Source of the DNA: Epinephelus fuscoguttatus
Lineage: Eukaryota > Chordata > Actinopteri > Perciformes > Serranidae
Assembly (NCBI RefSeq): GCF_011397635.1
Contig: NC_064770.1
Span: 28,785,603-28,849,602 of the forward strand
Direction: 5' to 3'
DNA length: 64,000 bases
Within the stretch, counting starts at the first letter, position 1, and each line of letters begins with the position of its first letter. Both the position numbers and the translations under genes were made by a program. Shown here one piece after another: positions 33,550 through 45,819 of the stretch. The notes below the pieces were generated by a model. It did not search any database. It was given only the letters and a program-made list of their open reading frames with translations, and was not told the DNA's origin.

Positions 33550-34830
33550 AGGAGAAAATCTTTTGGTGAGAATTTAAAAAACGCAGAAAGATTCAAAATG
33601 TTTTGGAAGAAAAATTCCTTAGTATTATAAGGCCTCACTCCCCTTTTATCATTTATTTCAGATTATCTTTATGTTTTGCCATCATAGTATCTCTGGTTTA
33701 TCAATTTGTGGAAGCGCTTCATTTTTGATTTGTTGCACTGATACGGTGGTATGCCAAATGTGGGTCCTACTTCACGGTCCAACTTTCTGTATCATTAGGA
33801 CTGGTGCCTTATGAAGGGTAAGAAATTGATAATTAACAAAGAAATATCAGTGATAGAGGCAAAAGAACAGGAGAGGTAAAAAGGGCAAAGGTAAATTGGT
33901 TTATTTATTAAGTTAAAATTATTACGAGGCCAAAACATTAGAGAGGTTGGCAATACTTCACTTGTAACTGCTAAAAGTTGCAGTCATGAGCATAGAGTAC
34001 ACGCTGAATGTTTTTCTTTCATTTTTAGAGTTGCTCATGTTACATTTTACAAAGTGTTACAGTAAAAGGGAAGAATACTTTAATTTTGATCATGAGAAGA
34101 AGTTTGAGATCAACAGTCATTTTTCTCTCTTCCTCACTGTCTTTCTCTGTGTAACACACACATACACACACACAAATTGAATGTAAATATCTGACTTAAT
34201 ATTGACTGAGGTTGATATATATATAAAAAAAATTATATATATAAGCCTCATACTATATACACTTATACATGGTGGCGGGAGGTTATATATTTTCATTATA
34301 TATGTAATGAAAATTCAGTGCCAAAATATAATGTTAAATAATTTAATGTCCCTAAGTGTTTCATCTGTTGTTGCAATACTGTTTACAAAGGCAGTGTTTA
34401 TTTTATTCTTCGCTGTTTCTGGAGTGCATCGTCACCCAGTGTCACACGACATATAAGGAAAAGGTGAGGACATGAATGTCATTATGCTTAGAGCATGCAC
34501 TGATTGTAAATTATATTGCTTCTGCTCAATCTTGCCATCATCATTATAGTTATTGACAGTTATCATTGTTATCAGATTTGATGTTGTATGCACTATGTTG
34601 ATGAAAAACTACAAACTTGGCTGCTTGCTGTGATGCATTATGTATTTATTTACAACTGAGTGTTTGAACAGTGAATGTGATCTCATTCGCTGTGCCAAAT
34701 GAAGGATCTTGGAGACTGTTGCTTTGTAGACTTAATTCTTCTCTTATCATCAGTAGCATTTCTTTGCTTCATATATGAATACACTCTTTTGAAGGCAGTA
34801 AATTATTTGCTGAACTGGAAATAAAGTCTC
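33550..34830 (+). other. SEZ6L2 3' UTR
   Basis: AT-rich sequence after the TAA at 33547-33549 with no coding content. A good poly(A) signal (GGAAATAAAGTC) lies at about 34820 and another AATAAA at about 34875, giving a 3' UTR of roughly 1.3 kb. Confidence 0.6.
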
Positions 34831-34905
34831 TGTTGAATGGTGTAAAACTTGTAGATGTGATCTTTTATTTTTCCAAATAAATTGGTGTATATACAAAACA
34901 TGTAT

Positions 34906-35703
34906 TAAAGGTGCAGCCTGTAAGATTTAGGGGGATTTAGTGGCATCTAGCTGAGGGGATTGTCGATTGCAACCAGTTGAAACTTCTCCTAGTTAGAATT
35001 CCTTCTATGTTTATTGTTCAGGAGGTTTTTTTGTGAGCAGGATTATCCTGCAGAGGTCTCTTCCTCTCCAAAACAAAGACTATGTGATTAAAACCAGTAA
35101 AAACACTGAAAGCAGTTTCACATTAAAAATCTGGGGGTTTTTTTTCGACGATTAGTAGGTGCTCATCGCCTAGCACCTACTAATGTGTGCTCACCTTTTT
35201 TCTCTGCTAACTGAAGATCTAGATGTGTTTCTACCGGGAGCTGAATTATTCACAGAGGTCTCATCCTTTGCAGAGCAAATGAACCAAGTGATTGAAACTG
35301 GTAAAAACACTGAAAAAAACACTTTCATGTTACAAATCAGTGTGTTTCTGATGCTGCTCATTGTCGAGGGGCTGCTAACTACTGCAGCCAATGCAGTATG
35401 GATAGAGAAAACACAAAAGGGTAGAGGTCAAAAATGAAATTTATTAAATAATGTTATTTACAAAAGAAATCAATGGGATGTGAACAGTCAGTAACATCAG
35501 TGGTGTGTGAGTGCCAGCATGAGTAGAAACGGCAGTGAAACAAGGTGGAAAACTCCACGGATGAAGACCCATTCCCTATGTGGGAGTAACAAAATATAGT
35601 GGCTCATATTTTTAGGTGATTAAAATCTAAAGAAAACATGCTTATTATATTTTATTCCATTTCTGCCTACATACCCCCCTAAATCCTACACACCGGACCC
35701 GTA
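34906..35703. mobile_element. MITE, TTAAAGGTCC family, composite copy
   Basis: The left end TAAAGGTGCAGCCTGTAAGA and right end CTAAATCCTACACACCGGAC match the family ends. The interior repeats itself: GTAAAAACACTGAAA at about 35096 and again near 35302, which suggests two copies joined or an internal duplication. A perfect 13-bp hairpin lies at 35151-35184. Confidence 0.65.
35151..35184. repeat. Perfect 13-bp inverted repeat, 8-nt loop
   Basis: ATTAGTAGGTGCT, loop CATCGCCT, AGCACCTACTAAT. No mismatch in the arms. Confidence 0.97.
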
Positions 35704-36249
35704 ATAATATCTCACCCATCCAGTGGGGGAAATGTCACAATGGAGAAATAATGTTATATGTTTTAGAGATCATTTTGAGCTTTCATGGCTTTTTTTTCTC
35801 CATAGCTATAGAAGTGGAAAACAGGAATAATAACCTAATTTGGAGATTAAATGTATCTTTAAAGTAGTGATTATTGTTTTTATGTATTGTTTTTCTACCT
35901 TGATTATTTTAGTTTGATGACGTACTGCTATCCCTTATTGATGGCTACTTTATTTTGGAAGTGTTTACCGGAAGCGCGACCGGTAAATTTATTGCAATTT
36001 ATTATTGCAATTCCTCACTGTTACCACCAGATGGCAGTAAATACCTACTCTATTCATTATTCAGGTCACTTTCCTTGATGCTAAATGAACATTGTTAGAA
36101 GGATAGACTGATCCTCACACCAGCAAACTGTTGATAAAATGTTACTGCAGTAATCACACGAGTATAACTTTCACATATGAATATTAAAAACTATTTTACT
36201 AATATTACTGTAGTAGTAACACACGTTTCCATTCCTAAGGGTGGCGCTA

Positions 36250-36698
36250 ATCCATGTCACAAGCTGCTGTTTCACAAAAAAATAAAGTAGAAGAAGAAAG
36301 TAGCGGAAGAAGATGTGTGAGTTTCGTTTCCGAGTGACCTACTTAGCTTTTAGCATCAGTTATTAATCTTTATGTACAACAATGGAATTAGCCTTTCTAA
36401 GTTTAGTTGTGTTTTTTTCTGATTGTTAGTGTCTGATTTTTCACCCAAGAAGCGATACGACACAAAGGAGCGTTGCTAGCTGAAGGCGTAGCTAGATAGA
36501 CGAGCCGTTGTTAGCATCTTTGATTTAGCTAGGCTCGCTGCGATTAAAATGAGTTGTCAAACATTAGCTGCGTTGTAAATTCTCTGTTAGTATTCGCTGG
36601 TTAGCTGATTTATCGATTGCTAGCTGCTTACGTGAACACATTTAGCTATCTTGGCTTAGCTAGGTTCACTCTTGCAGCCCCCTTGGATGTTCAGTGTG
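36250..36698 (+). promoter_or_regulatory. Candidate KCTD13 promoter and non-coding exon 1
   Basis: A GCTAGC/TTAGC-rich stretch typical of fish gene starts ends in a donor CAGTGTG|GTAAGT at 36698, which can splice to the acceptor before 38494. An ETS-like ACCGGAAGCG lies upstream near 35967. Start site inferred. Confidence 0.5.
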
Positions 36699-38493
36699 GT
36701 AAGTAACATTAGCGTTTCAATTTGTTATAAGCTAACTTAACCTTATTTGATTGAATTCGCCTAACAAGTTAGCCTCTATCATGGCAACAACTAGATATAA
36801 GATATTTCTAACTAACGGTACTTGTGGTTTTAGCCACCCGAGTTTTTGCTAACATTATTTCGATAAACACCTATCTTTGGTGATAACTGTGTTCAGCTTT
36901 AGGTGGTTGTAACACTGCTGTGGGCCAACAGACGCCCAGTCAGATGACAGGACAGTCTACGTGCATGCGGCTAATGTTGGATAACTTATTACATTAAAGA
37001 GTAAGGGGTGATCTGAGACAGTGCCTCCTGTATCCCACTGAGATGAAGTGTGGAAAAAGCTTGGTAGCTAACTGATGCACTTTACACAAAAGGAGCAAGT
37101 CATTAGTTCAAGTATAACTTGTTTTTCAGTTTGGAAATAAAATGGTCATTTGATGTATATTAAGAGTATTTTCACACCTTTGTATTTTGTTCACTTACTG
37201 GAGAACAAAATCATTTTTTAAAAATACAGGAAACATAATAGGTGTGGTTGAATAATCTGGGTTTTTTATGACGATTCATAGGAAGCTTACCTAACAGTTA
37301 CTGTAACAACATTAGCATATCATAACTAAAAGAGTATGGCATGATCACATTCATATCCCCCCCAACCATCATGATTCACCAGTTCTTGAGAATTGGGACA
37401 AATCTTGGCCTGCCAAAAAAAACCAAAACCTTAAAATTATACCTCTTATACCTTATCAACACACTAATTCCGTTTCAGGGGTTAAACTTTACTTTAAAAT
37501 GACTTATATATGTGAAAAAGATATGATTCGTTATACATTTTTGATCTATTTTGATTTTTTTAACTTCTAAACTCTCCCTGTGTTAGAAAAAACCCTGGTC
37601 CCAGACAAGAATTGACAACTTCAAACCTTTAAAAACATATTAAAAGCCTTCAAAATCTAAAACGCTGACAGTACGTGCTGATATTATTGGTGTAAAAATA
37701 TACGGCTATAATTATCTTTGTTTTAAGATATCTATTTTTGTGAACTTGTTGGCCTTTTAGAGATGTGTCCCAGATTTTTGTCAATTCTGTCAGATTTCTA
37801 CAAAAGCATAATTTAATCAGACATGAAAGGGGGTTGTGATATCCTACATACTCCTGTCTTATTTTCTGATTTCCAAAAAGGTGGTAATACTTCACAATTA
37901 CTTGTAAGCTTTCTTTTTTTTGATAAATGCATTAAGTAATATTGCTATCGGGTGTGTTTCAGCCACAGCATGTCAACTCCGTAGCCCTCCTAAATCAGTA
38001 TTTTGACAAGCATTAAGAGAACCCTTAGTAACTTTGAAAAATAAAATGGCTACTCACTATAACTGCTGTGAAACTAAAATATAACTTTTTGTCAGCTCTG
38101 TCAGGTCTTACCTCTGACATCCATGATGTATGCTATTTAAGACAAAAATAAATCATGGGAGGTTGGCCCATTACAAGATGAAAAGCCAAGATATTATCTT
38201 TTAAAATATATTTTCCCAGACTAATTATTATTTCTCCTTGCTTTTAGCAATGTAAATATTTCATGCTGGATATGGTACCACATTTGGTCTCTGTGCTGCT
38301 TTTGTGAACACAAATAATAATGTCCTCAGAATCTCAGATTCAAAAACAGCCTGTTTTAGTGGTAAAGGCCATTGTAGATGGTTTATCCACAGAGTTGTGA
38401 AATAAGAGGCAACTGAAATAGTGAATATGCACATTTACACGTGTTGTTGTTCAGACCTGCACTAACAGGCCATCATATCTCTCTTTCTTACAG
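36699..38493 (+). other. KCTD13 intron 1 (5' UTR intron)
   Basis: 1.8 kb, AT-rich after the first 400 bp, with further GCTAAC/GTTAGC words to 37072. No coding sequence or named repeat recognised. Confidence 0.5.
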
Positions 38494-38512
38494 TCAGGAA
38501 GTCTTCAGCCCC

Positions 38513-40019
38513 ATGTCTGCTGAGGCTTCAGTAGGCAGTCATGCTGCTGACCCGGCTGAATCTGCTGTTTCCCAGCCTGCCTTCCACAACACAGATGAGC
38601 TCAGAAATCGGGGTCTGCTGGGGAGCAAGTATGTCAAGTTAAATGTGGGTGGCTCGCTGCATTATACAACTGTCCAGACATTAAGCAAGGAAGACAGTCT
38701 GTTGCGGAGCATATGCAATGGAGGAACAGAGGTTTCCATAGACTCAGAAGGTGAGTGGATGTGTCTGTGTAGTAAGCACTAACATATGTGCAGGATCCAC
38801 TTTGTTATCATGTAATGGATGGGGGCCGTGTTATTGATAGGAGCATGGAGTAGGACCTTTTTTATGTTAGCTTAATAACATAGTTATTTCAGGTGCTCTG
38901 TTTTAAATTAATATAAATTCTGTTTTACTAAATCAAATCACATTATTAGCCTTTAACTTTTATCATACAGTGTATTTCATTCTACAGTGGAGGGCAGTTC
39001 TACAACTTTTGTGAACTCGGATAGCAAGTGACACACTTGTGATGTCATCAAGTTTTGTGCTGTAATAGATCAAATATCTAAACCACTGTAATGAGATTGG
39101 AGGCGAGGTGATTCACTATGACGCAGCACAGGACTGTTTCCACTGTTTTAATACCACCATTATCTTGTGTGGTCATGGTGTGGCCTGTAAAATCATTTGT
39201 TTGAGAAAGGTGTGTCTATAAATGTTTTATAGTGTGTAGTGAATTTTAATACTCTAACGTGCAAGTGACAGAACTTTAATTGAGTGCGTGTCCTAAGAGT
39301 ATTCTTAAATTACTATACTGTTTTTTAAATGTTTTATAAAGAAAATGAGTATTGAGACCAGAAGTGAAATCTAAAAAATGTTTCATTAAAAGTTCCACTG
39401 GCCTTCCATCGAAAATAATAAAGATTACTGAAGAATGCAAATGACTCAAAATAATTTCCCCTGCTGTCCCAGGTTGGGTAGTTTTGGATAGAAGTGGCCG
39501 ACATTTTGGACTGGTTCTGAACTTCTTGCGAGATGGCTCAGTACCACTTCCAGAGGATCACAGAGAGCTGGATGAGGTTCTTAAGGAGGCCCAATACTAT
39601 CGGGTCCAGGGGCTTGTCCAGCACTGCCTCAGTGCCATGCAGGTAAATAGATGATACTTTTCCCACAATTTCTATTGGTTGTCGTCAGGGTTTGGTATCA
39701 GATTCAATATTCTGAAGGGTACCAACCAAATAAAGTTGATTCTGCTTCCAAGAACAGATTCACTTTAAATCAATTGTTGCCACGTTTTGGTACATGAAAC
39801 ACTGTGTTAAGACAGGAGGAGGAAGCAATGCATAGAGCCATAACTCACTGCGCCAATGGTTTTGGCATTTTGTCTTTTTTTTTCCTCTTTTTTTTTTAAT
39901 TCTAAAAATAGCATAGTTGCGCTGCTGTTTGTGATTGTGTTTTTAAATTGTGTACTTATTCCACATATTTGTCACCACTTGTGTCTAAATAGAGAGTGAG
40001 AGAGATTTACAGACACCTG

Positions 40020-40058
<39 letters not shown>

Positions 40059-43000
40059 GCAGACAGACAGACAGAGTGCAGATACATTTCATACAATGGA
40101 AGCTCAATGTGCTTCAGTCACAACAAATATGAACAAAATGAAATAAGACAAAAAGTCATATTTAGATATAAGTAAGAGATGTTTGGCAGAGCAAGAATAT
40201 GTCACTCCTGCAGTTTGTTCAAAATTTCAATTTTTATTGTTACAGAGAGACGAAAGTACCAAAAATAAATACCATAGTACCAAAGTCCAGGTACTGGTAT
40301 CAGTTCAAATGTGAACAGGACCCAACCATAGTTTTGGTTTTGTTTGTGTAAAAGAGTGTCTACAAACATACCCAAACTCATGACATACAGACTTTTCTTA
40401 GTTGTACGAATTCATGTTCATGAAATAGCGGATGCAGTCATAAAACTTGGCTATTTGTGAGGAAATATTTCTGTCAACACTCTTCCTGGTTAGTTAATCA
40501 GTGTATGAATCATAAAGTGTTGAAACAATACGTTGATTCATTTTTGAGCTGATCAAAACAGTAAATCGATTCCAATGTTATTTATTAATTAAATGCTGAC
40601 TTAGTCATTTATGATGTAAAAGCATGTACCATTTACACCTTCACAAATAAAACAGTTGCTTTTCTCCATTTGATATCATAATAACTTTAACGCCTCCGGG
40701 TTTTAGCTACTGGTCAGACTAAACAAGAAACTCAGTAACAATGCTTTGGACCCTTGTGTCTTATGATGGTGTTTCTCATTACTGTTTGACATTTAAAAAT
40801 ACTGTTAATTTATTATTATTGATCTGGTTAGTTGAGTGATTGATACCTGCACAAGGTGTTTGTTGCAGATGTGTTTTCATCAACTTTCCTTGTTTATTTT
40901 CAGAAACAAAAGGATGTCTTTGAAACTGTGTGTCGCATCCCTATGATCACCTCAGCCAAAGAAGAACAGAAGATGATTGCTACGTGTAGAAAGGTACATT
41001 GCATTTTGTTTTGGTCAAACAGACCACTGACAAAAGTGTGTATCAGGTCAGCAGCTATGAAACCATATTTGTTTTGTGCACTCCTGTGTACCAAGGGTTT
41101 GACTGTTTGTACAGAATTAAAAAAAAATAATAGATGGTTTCAAGAGATGTCAAATTGTGAGCTGTGGAAATTGTAGTCTGCTGTTGTTTTTTGTCTTGAG
41201 GAAATGTTTATTGATATTTTTAAATTATTAACAACATAAGAATTAATTTATTTCTCAAGGTGTAACTCTTATATAATTTTGAAGTTAGTTCTTTTTGTAT
41301 GTACGCATAATTTGTTTTAGAAAATACTTTATTTATTCCTGTCTTTTGTCTCTTCAGCCAGTAGTAAAATTGCAGAACAACAGAGGAAACAACAAATACT
41401 CTTACACCAGGTAAAAAAAAAAAAAGGCTTATTGTGCATGTGTCCTACAATAAGTATGAAAAACTACTTGACAAGCCAGATTCTGCTACATCACACTTTG
41501 TTCTTTGTCTCTCTCTCCTTTGACCAGCAACTCTGATGACAACCTGCTGAAGAACATTGAACTGTTTGACAAACTCGTGCTGCGATTTAACGGCCGCGTC
41601 CTGTTTGTCAAAGATGTGCTCGGGGACGAGATCTGCTGTTGGTCTTTCTATGGTGAAGGCCGCAAGATTGCTGAAGTATGCTGCACTTCTATTGTCTACG
41701 CCACAGAGAAGAAGCAGACAAAAGTAAGAATGAAATAATGTGGACAACAAGCCCTTAAAGAAACAGTTTGACATTTTTGCGCAAAGATAGGCTGGACCTC
41801 TAAAGATAACTAATGAACACATGCTGTGTATGAGAAAGAGCAAGGCTAGCTGTTCCCTACAGTTTCCAGTCTAAATGCGAAGCTAGCCTAATCTGGTGCA
41901 ATCTTGGACAAATGGGGGATCCAGCGTAGCCAGCGGATGTCTGAGCTATGACTTCCTCTTTCATGTGCAACTCATTGTTTACAGTTAAGTTAGCAACTTG
42001 AGACAGGCATATATGAATGCAGATAAATCGGTAAAAGCTAAACCACCATAAGACGATAGCTGATGGGTCCTTGGATTGCATTTTGGCTTATGCGTTCCAC
42101 CTCTTTTGCTCTCCACACAGACTGTTTACCTGCATGCAGCCAAAGCATACTCAAATGCATGTGGTCAATTGCACTTTGGCTACAAACAGAAACCAGAACG
42201 CCTCTGATACCAAAACCTTGTATCATTGCCCACATATCATGCATAAATACATATCAATATATATCTGTTAACAGAGATTAAACTATTGTAGCTTTATATT
42301 TAAAGTTCCAGACACACCAAATCAACATCAAACATCTAGTGATGATAAAGGTCGACTGTTGCACCGCCTGTGTCTCAGCCAAAAAGTTGCGCTTGAACAC
42401 ACCCCAAATTATACAGCCAATGGCCATCTAGCGCATACGTTCTGCGCCTGCATGAGAGGAAGACACTCCACTCCACACCAGCAGGTAGCGGTAGTCTGTA
42501 TTCATCATTCAAAAAGGGAAACCAGAAGACCGACAAGACGGATTCAAGACACTAGTTAGTCAGTTAGCACATTATCGACACAACCTGGTGTTGAAAGAAC
42601 AAAGGATATGTACCATGCACTAGCGAACAAAAACACAATTATGAACCGTTTGTGCTGAAGAGCTCAGTGGCCAAAAAAATAAATAAATAAATTTTACCTT
42701 ACATAACAAGTTGGTTTTGATCTCACACCCTCTTCACTTTAGCCATTTTCTCTTGCGCTGAGCTGAACTGCCAATTTAGAGTGATTTCATTTATCGAAGG
42801 GCTCAGCCATCTCTGTCACCGATTTAACATGCTGAATCAGCAGACAAAGGTGGACACTCCACAAAACTAGAGCGACAGATGCTCACTGATGACCAGACAT
42901 TGACCACAGCCAACCATCAGCTTGGTGTGTCAGGGCCCTAACGAACAGATATATGAGCAGTATCGATTTTTTTTTTTCATCGAACTCTTCACCATAAAGC

Positions 43001-43446
43001 AAACGAGTGTATTTTACAAAATGTGGAGCTATTAATTTTAGCTGTTAACGGCATTATAGTATGAGTTGAAGTATGTTACTTTGTTATGGCTAATCAATTT
43101 ACTTTAGATATTACGGTAAAAGTGACCAGGGTGGGTAACTTATGTTACAGCACACCAAAAACTACCAAGTCTGAAACTGAATTGATTTTTTTCCTCTTCT
43201 TTTTAGGTTGAGTTTCCTGAGGCTCGAATCTTTGAAGAAACCCTCAACATCCTCATTTATGAGAATGGCAGAGGATCTGGTCCGGGAGGCTTACACCTTT
43301 TAGACTCAAGAGGCTCAGGTTCGTCACTGGGAGCTGAGGAAGAGGGTGCTGCAGGAGGTGACAGGCGAGTAAGACGGATCCACGTAAGGAGGCATATAAT
43401 GCATGATGAAAGAGGGCACGGTCAGCAAACTGTGTATAAGGACTAA
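38513..43446 (+). CDS. kctd13: KCTD13 (BACURD1/PDIP1), BTB adaptor of CUL3 (328 aa)
   Basis: Substrate adaptor of CUL3 ubiquitin ligase; mammalian KCTD13 directs turnover of RhoA and was isolated as a polymerase-delta-interacting protein. Coding exons: 38513-38750 (exon from 38494), 39473-39642, 40904-40993, 41358-41410, 41528-41723, 43207-43446 (987 nt, closed phase). The T1/BTB domain runs from about residue 39 ([16 protein letters not shown]) to about 136, including [21 protein letters not shown] very conserved second half follows: [54 protein letters not shown]. The N-terminus and a Gly/Glu-rich linker before RRIHVRRH are variable; the protein ends HGQQTVYKD (human ends QQIVFKD). A non-coding first exon probably ends at the donor at 36698. 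Same strand as SEZ6L2 upstream and HIRIP3 downstream. Confidence 0.96.
39643..40903 (+). other. KCTD13 intron after the BTB exons
   Basis: Contains an (AC)n microsatellite at 40027-40057 followed by (AGAC)n to 40072. No other coding sequence or recognisable element. Confidence 0.8.
40027..40057. repeat. (AC)n microsatellite
   Basis: About 15 uninterrupted AC units followed by a short AGAC run. Confidence 0.95.
41755..43035. mobile_element. Teleost MITE split by a nested MITE, in the last KCTD13 intron
   Basis: The left part (41755-about 41900: AAAGAAACAGTTTGACATTT, AAGGCTAGCTGTTCCCTACA) and right part (about 42945-43035: AACAGATATATGAGCAGTAT, TTTTACAAAATGTGGAGC) look like the two ends of the same family as 14725-15675. 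Between them sits the element at 42301-42941. Confidence 0.5.
42301..42941. mobile_element. MITE with GACACACCAA terminal inverted repeats (nested)
   Basis: TAAAGTTCCAGACACACCAA at 42301 and TTGGTGTGTCAGGGCCCTAA ending at 42941 are inverted, with 10 perfect inner bases. The interior (CATCTAGTGATGATAAAGGT, CGACTGTTGCACCGCC) matches a non-autonomous DNA transposon family common in fish, as I recall. No transposase. Confidence 0.65.
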
Positions 43447-44660
43447 TAATGTGAAAACGTAAGGCGTGGGAGAGTGAGTTCATGTGTGGTCATTTTTTTG
43501 TTTGGATGATAGCAGAATGAAAGAGATGTCCTTGATCATAGCAATAGCTCGGTAGGTAGTTATTTCATTAAATGTCTTCAGACGTCACTGCACAGAAACG
43601 TAGGAGCTGATGACCGATCTGTAACTGAAGTAAGAGTCGTGAAAAATGCTTCTGTTTACAAGAAAACCAATTGTGTACATTATTTAAATAGGAAATGTGT
43701 AAAAATGGCCTGGGACATGAAACTGGCATAAATATAACTTTGCTAATGTTAAAGAACTTCCTGCAAGTTACTGAATGGGCCTAAAAACCCACCGCCCACT
43801 GCACCTGTTGATGTGGGTGTTAATGATATGCACTGGCACCCTCCTCTTTGTTTGACTTATAGGAAACACTGTCAGTCTGTTTATTCAGGTTGTAAAACAT
43901 CTGTTGCCTTTTCATAAGTTGGACTGATGTGCTGCCCGACAGCGACGAACAGAGGATGGTCAAGTTTAGCCTAGATATGTTAACACTGGAATAAAACTGA
44001 GTAGCCATTTTTAGGGAGGTTGTCTTTGAATGAGATTGTTGAGCAGCTCCATTTTCTTTATTTAAATTATTACTGCTGTTGCTTCAAGATGTTTTTATTA
44101 ATTTATGAACCTAATTTATTGTTTGGTATTTAACTTTTGTATTGTATGCAATCTTTGTGTTAATTAGTGCTCAAGTGAGTTTTAATTTTTGGAATGATAT
44201 GATGCACTCTGTAGCACACACACCAGATTTTGACTTTGCTCCTGTAAATGACTAAATAGTGAACTTACATTTCTGTTTAATGTTTCAAGAGGAACCATGA
44301 CCATTTCTTTGATATAATTGTCTTCTTTTCTGAGCCATGATCTTTCACTTTTGCTTAATGTCTTATACCAAACCACTTAAATTTGCTCATTTTAATTGGC
44401 CATACAGTGATGATGAAGGTAATAATACTGGTTTGTATTTTTATTTCCCTCAGGGAGTGCATAAGCATTTTCTTTCTGAGGTTCACCAGTGTTTTGTGTA
44501 AACCTAATCACTCTGAAGACTGAACAAAACATTGAATAAGAGCAATATGTATCTCAGACCCTTTATAAAATCACCTTGGAATACCTTAAAATATGCACTA
44601 ATATGACTTCCGTCCAACAGTGGTCATGGGAATGTTCTGAATAAATTACTTATGAAATTC
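43447..44660 (+). other. KCTD13 3' UTR
   Basis: Non-coding after TAA at 43444-43446. AATAAA candidates occur at about 43990 and 44640; the latter is followed by a T-rich stretch. No other element recognised. Confidence 0.55.
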
Positions 44661-45104
44661 AACTCTAGCTTCTCAGCCTTATTTTTTCCATCTTTTCTTA
44701 AGTATAAAAAGAAATTAACTGGTGGATGTTTCTATACAAACATGTAGATTTTTAGGTGGGGCAGTTGGGGGGGCACATATCCCTGTCAGTATTTACAACA
44801 TGGGCATTTGTCCCACCAGGTAAAAACATGAAGTAGCAGAGGACTTTTATTTTGACAAAATTAAAGACATTTACACCTTAAATTGATGCATAAAAGGCAC
44901 AAATTGGTACATAAAAATTCACCAGAATGAAGGAAAATAGGTGTTTGATCCTCAAAATTTCCTGACAGTGGACTCCCGAACCACCTGTTTCACATGTACC
45001 CCCCAGTGTTGATACCTGTGTTTTTGTTTCAATACATTCAAACTGGTGATCATTGGAAAGCAATCTTAACACATGTTCTTCTTACAATGACATGATTCAA
45101 CATT

Positions 45105-45660
45105 ACAGTACCTTATTATATAAAGGACAGGCTGCACCATAAATCACTGCACATTCTGTACTCAGCACTTGTACGACCATATTTGCATTACTATGTGGAA
45201 GTTTGGTGCAACTTACATCCATTATACATCCTTCAAGAGAATAATCGGGACAGTACATAATGTGGGTACAGGGAACACACCAACACACTTTTTAAAGTCA
45301 CATGCATTGAAATGCATACGAAATTGTTTCTGGTCAAATTTAAAACTGCATAAGAAATACTTAACTTCCGGGCAACATTCAAAAATGTTTTGTGACAGGG
45401 AGAGGGGTTATAATTCAAGAAGATAATTTAATTTTAAAAAACAATGTGTTCGTACAGTCTGTGTGTTTCAGTGTGTGGGGTGGACTTGTGGAATGGGCTG
45501 TGTGATGAGTTGAAACAAAGCGCTATAAATCGATTTTTAAAAGCTATCCAAAAAATATTTTTGGCAGATATATAGATGAGGAATGGTTGTGTTAGGGGAG
45601 TGCATATTTATTTTTGAAACACTGGGTGGTACTTGGACTGTCAATAAACTGGGTTTATAA
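45105..45660 (+). mobile_element. Fragment of a non-LTR retrotransposon ORF2 C-terminus and 3' end
   Basis: Translated pieces in shifting frames read LYSALVRPYLHYYVEVW, LQERIIGTVHNVGTGNTPTH, LKCIRNCFWSNLKLHKKYL, MFCDRERGYNSRR and LWNGLCDELKQSAINRFLK. This is the familiar post-RT region of fish LINEs (LQKRAIRIVHN-type). About 550 bp, broken by several frame changes, ending near TTAATTAATTAATT at about 45670. Clade not resolved. Confidence 0.6.
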
Positions 45661-45744
45661 CTTAATTAATTAATTGGGTGGTAGATAGACTGGGGACAGT
45701 TGTATTTTAGTTGTAGGTCAGGTTTTGTATTTTGAAAGGATGCG

Positions 45745-45819
45745 TCTCTGTGTGACGTTACTTCCTGTAACTTCCGGGGGTCCCTCGCCGCCAAAAAGAA
45801 ACCACCACAAACAGAAAAG
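45745..45819 (+). promoter_or_regulatory. HIRIP3 proximal promoter / 5' UTR with CRE-like and ETS-like sites
   Basis: TGACGTTA (about 45753), ACTTCCTG (about 45760) and ACTTCCGG (about 45770, complement CCGGAAGT) lie 40-70 bp before the ATG at 45820, in a GC-richer patch. This is the normal composition of a TATA-less housekeeping promoter. Exact start inferred. Confidence 0.5.

Noticed and set aside
42063-42281. Overlapping open frames on both strands in the last KCTD13 intron
   Set aside because: Just outside the nested MITE, short, antiparallel, with no family match.
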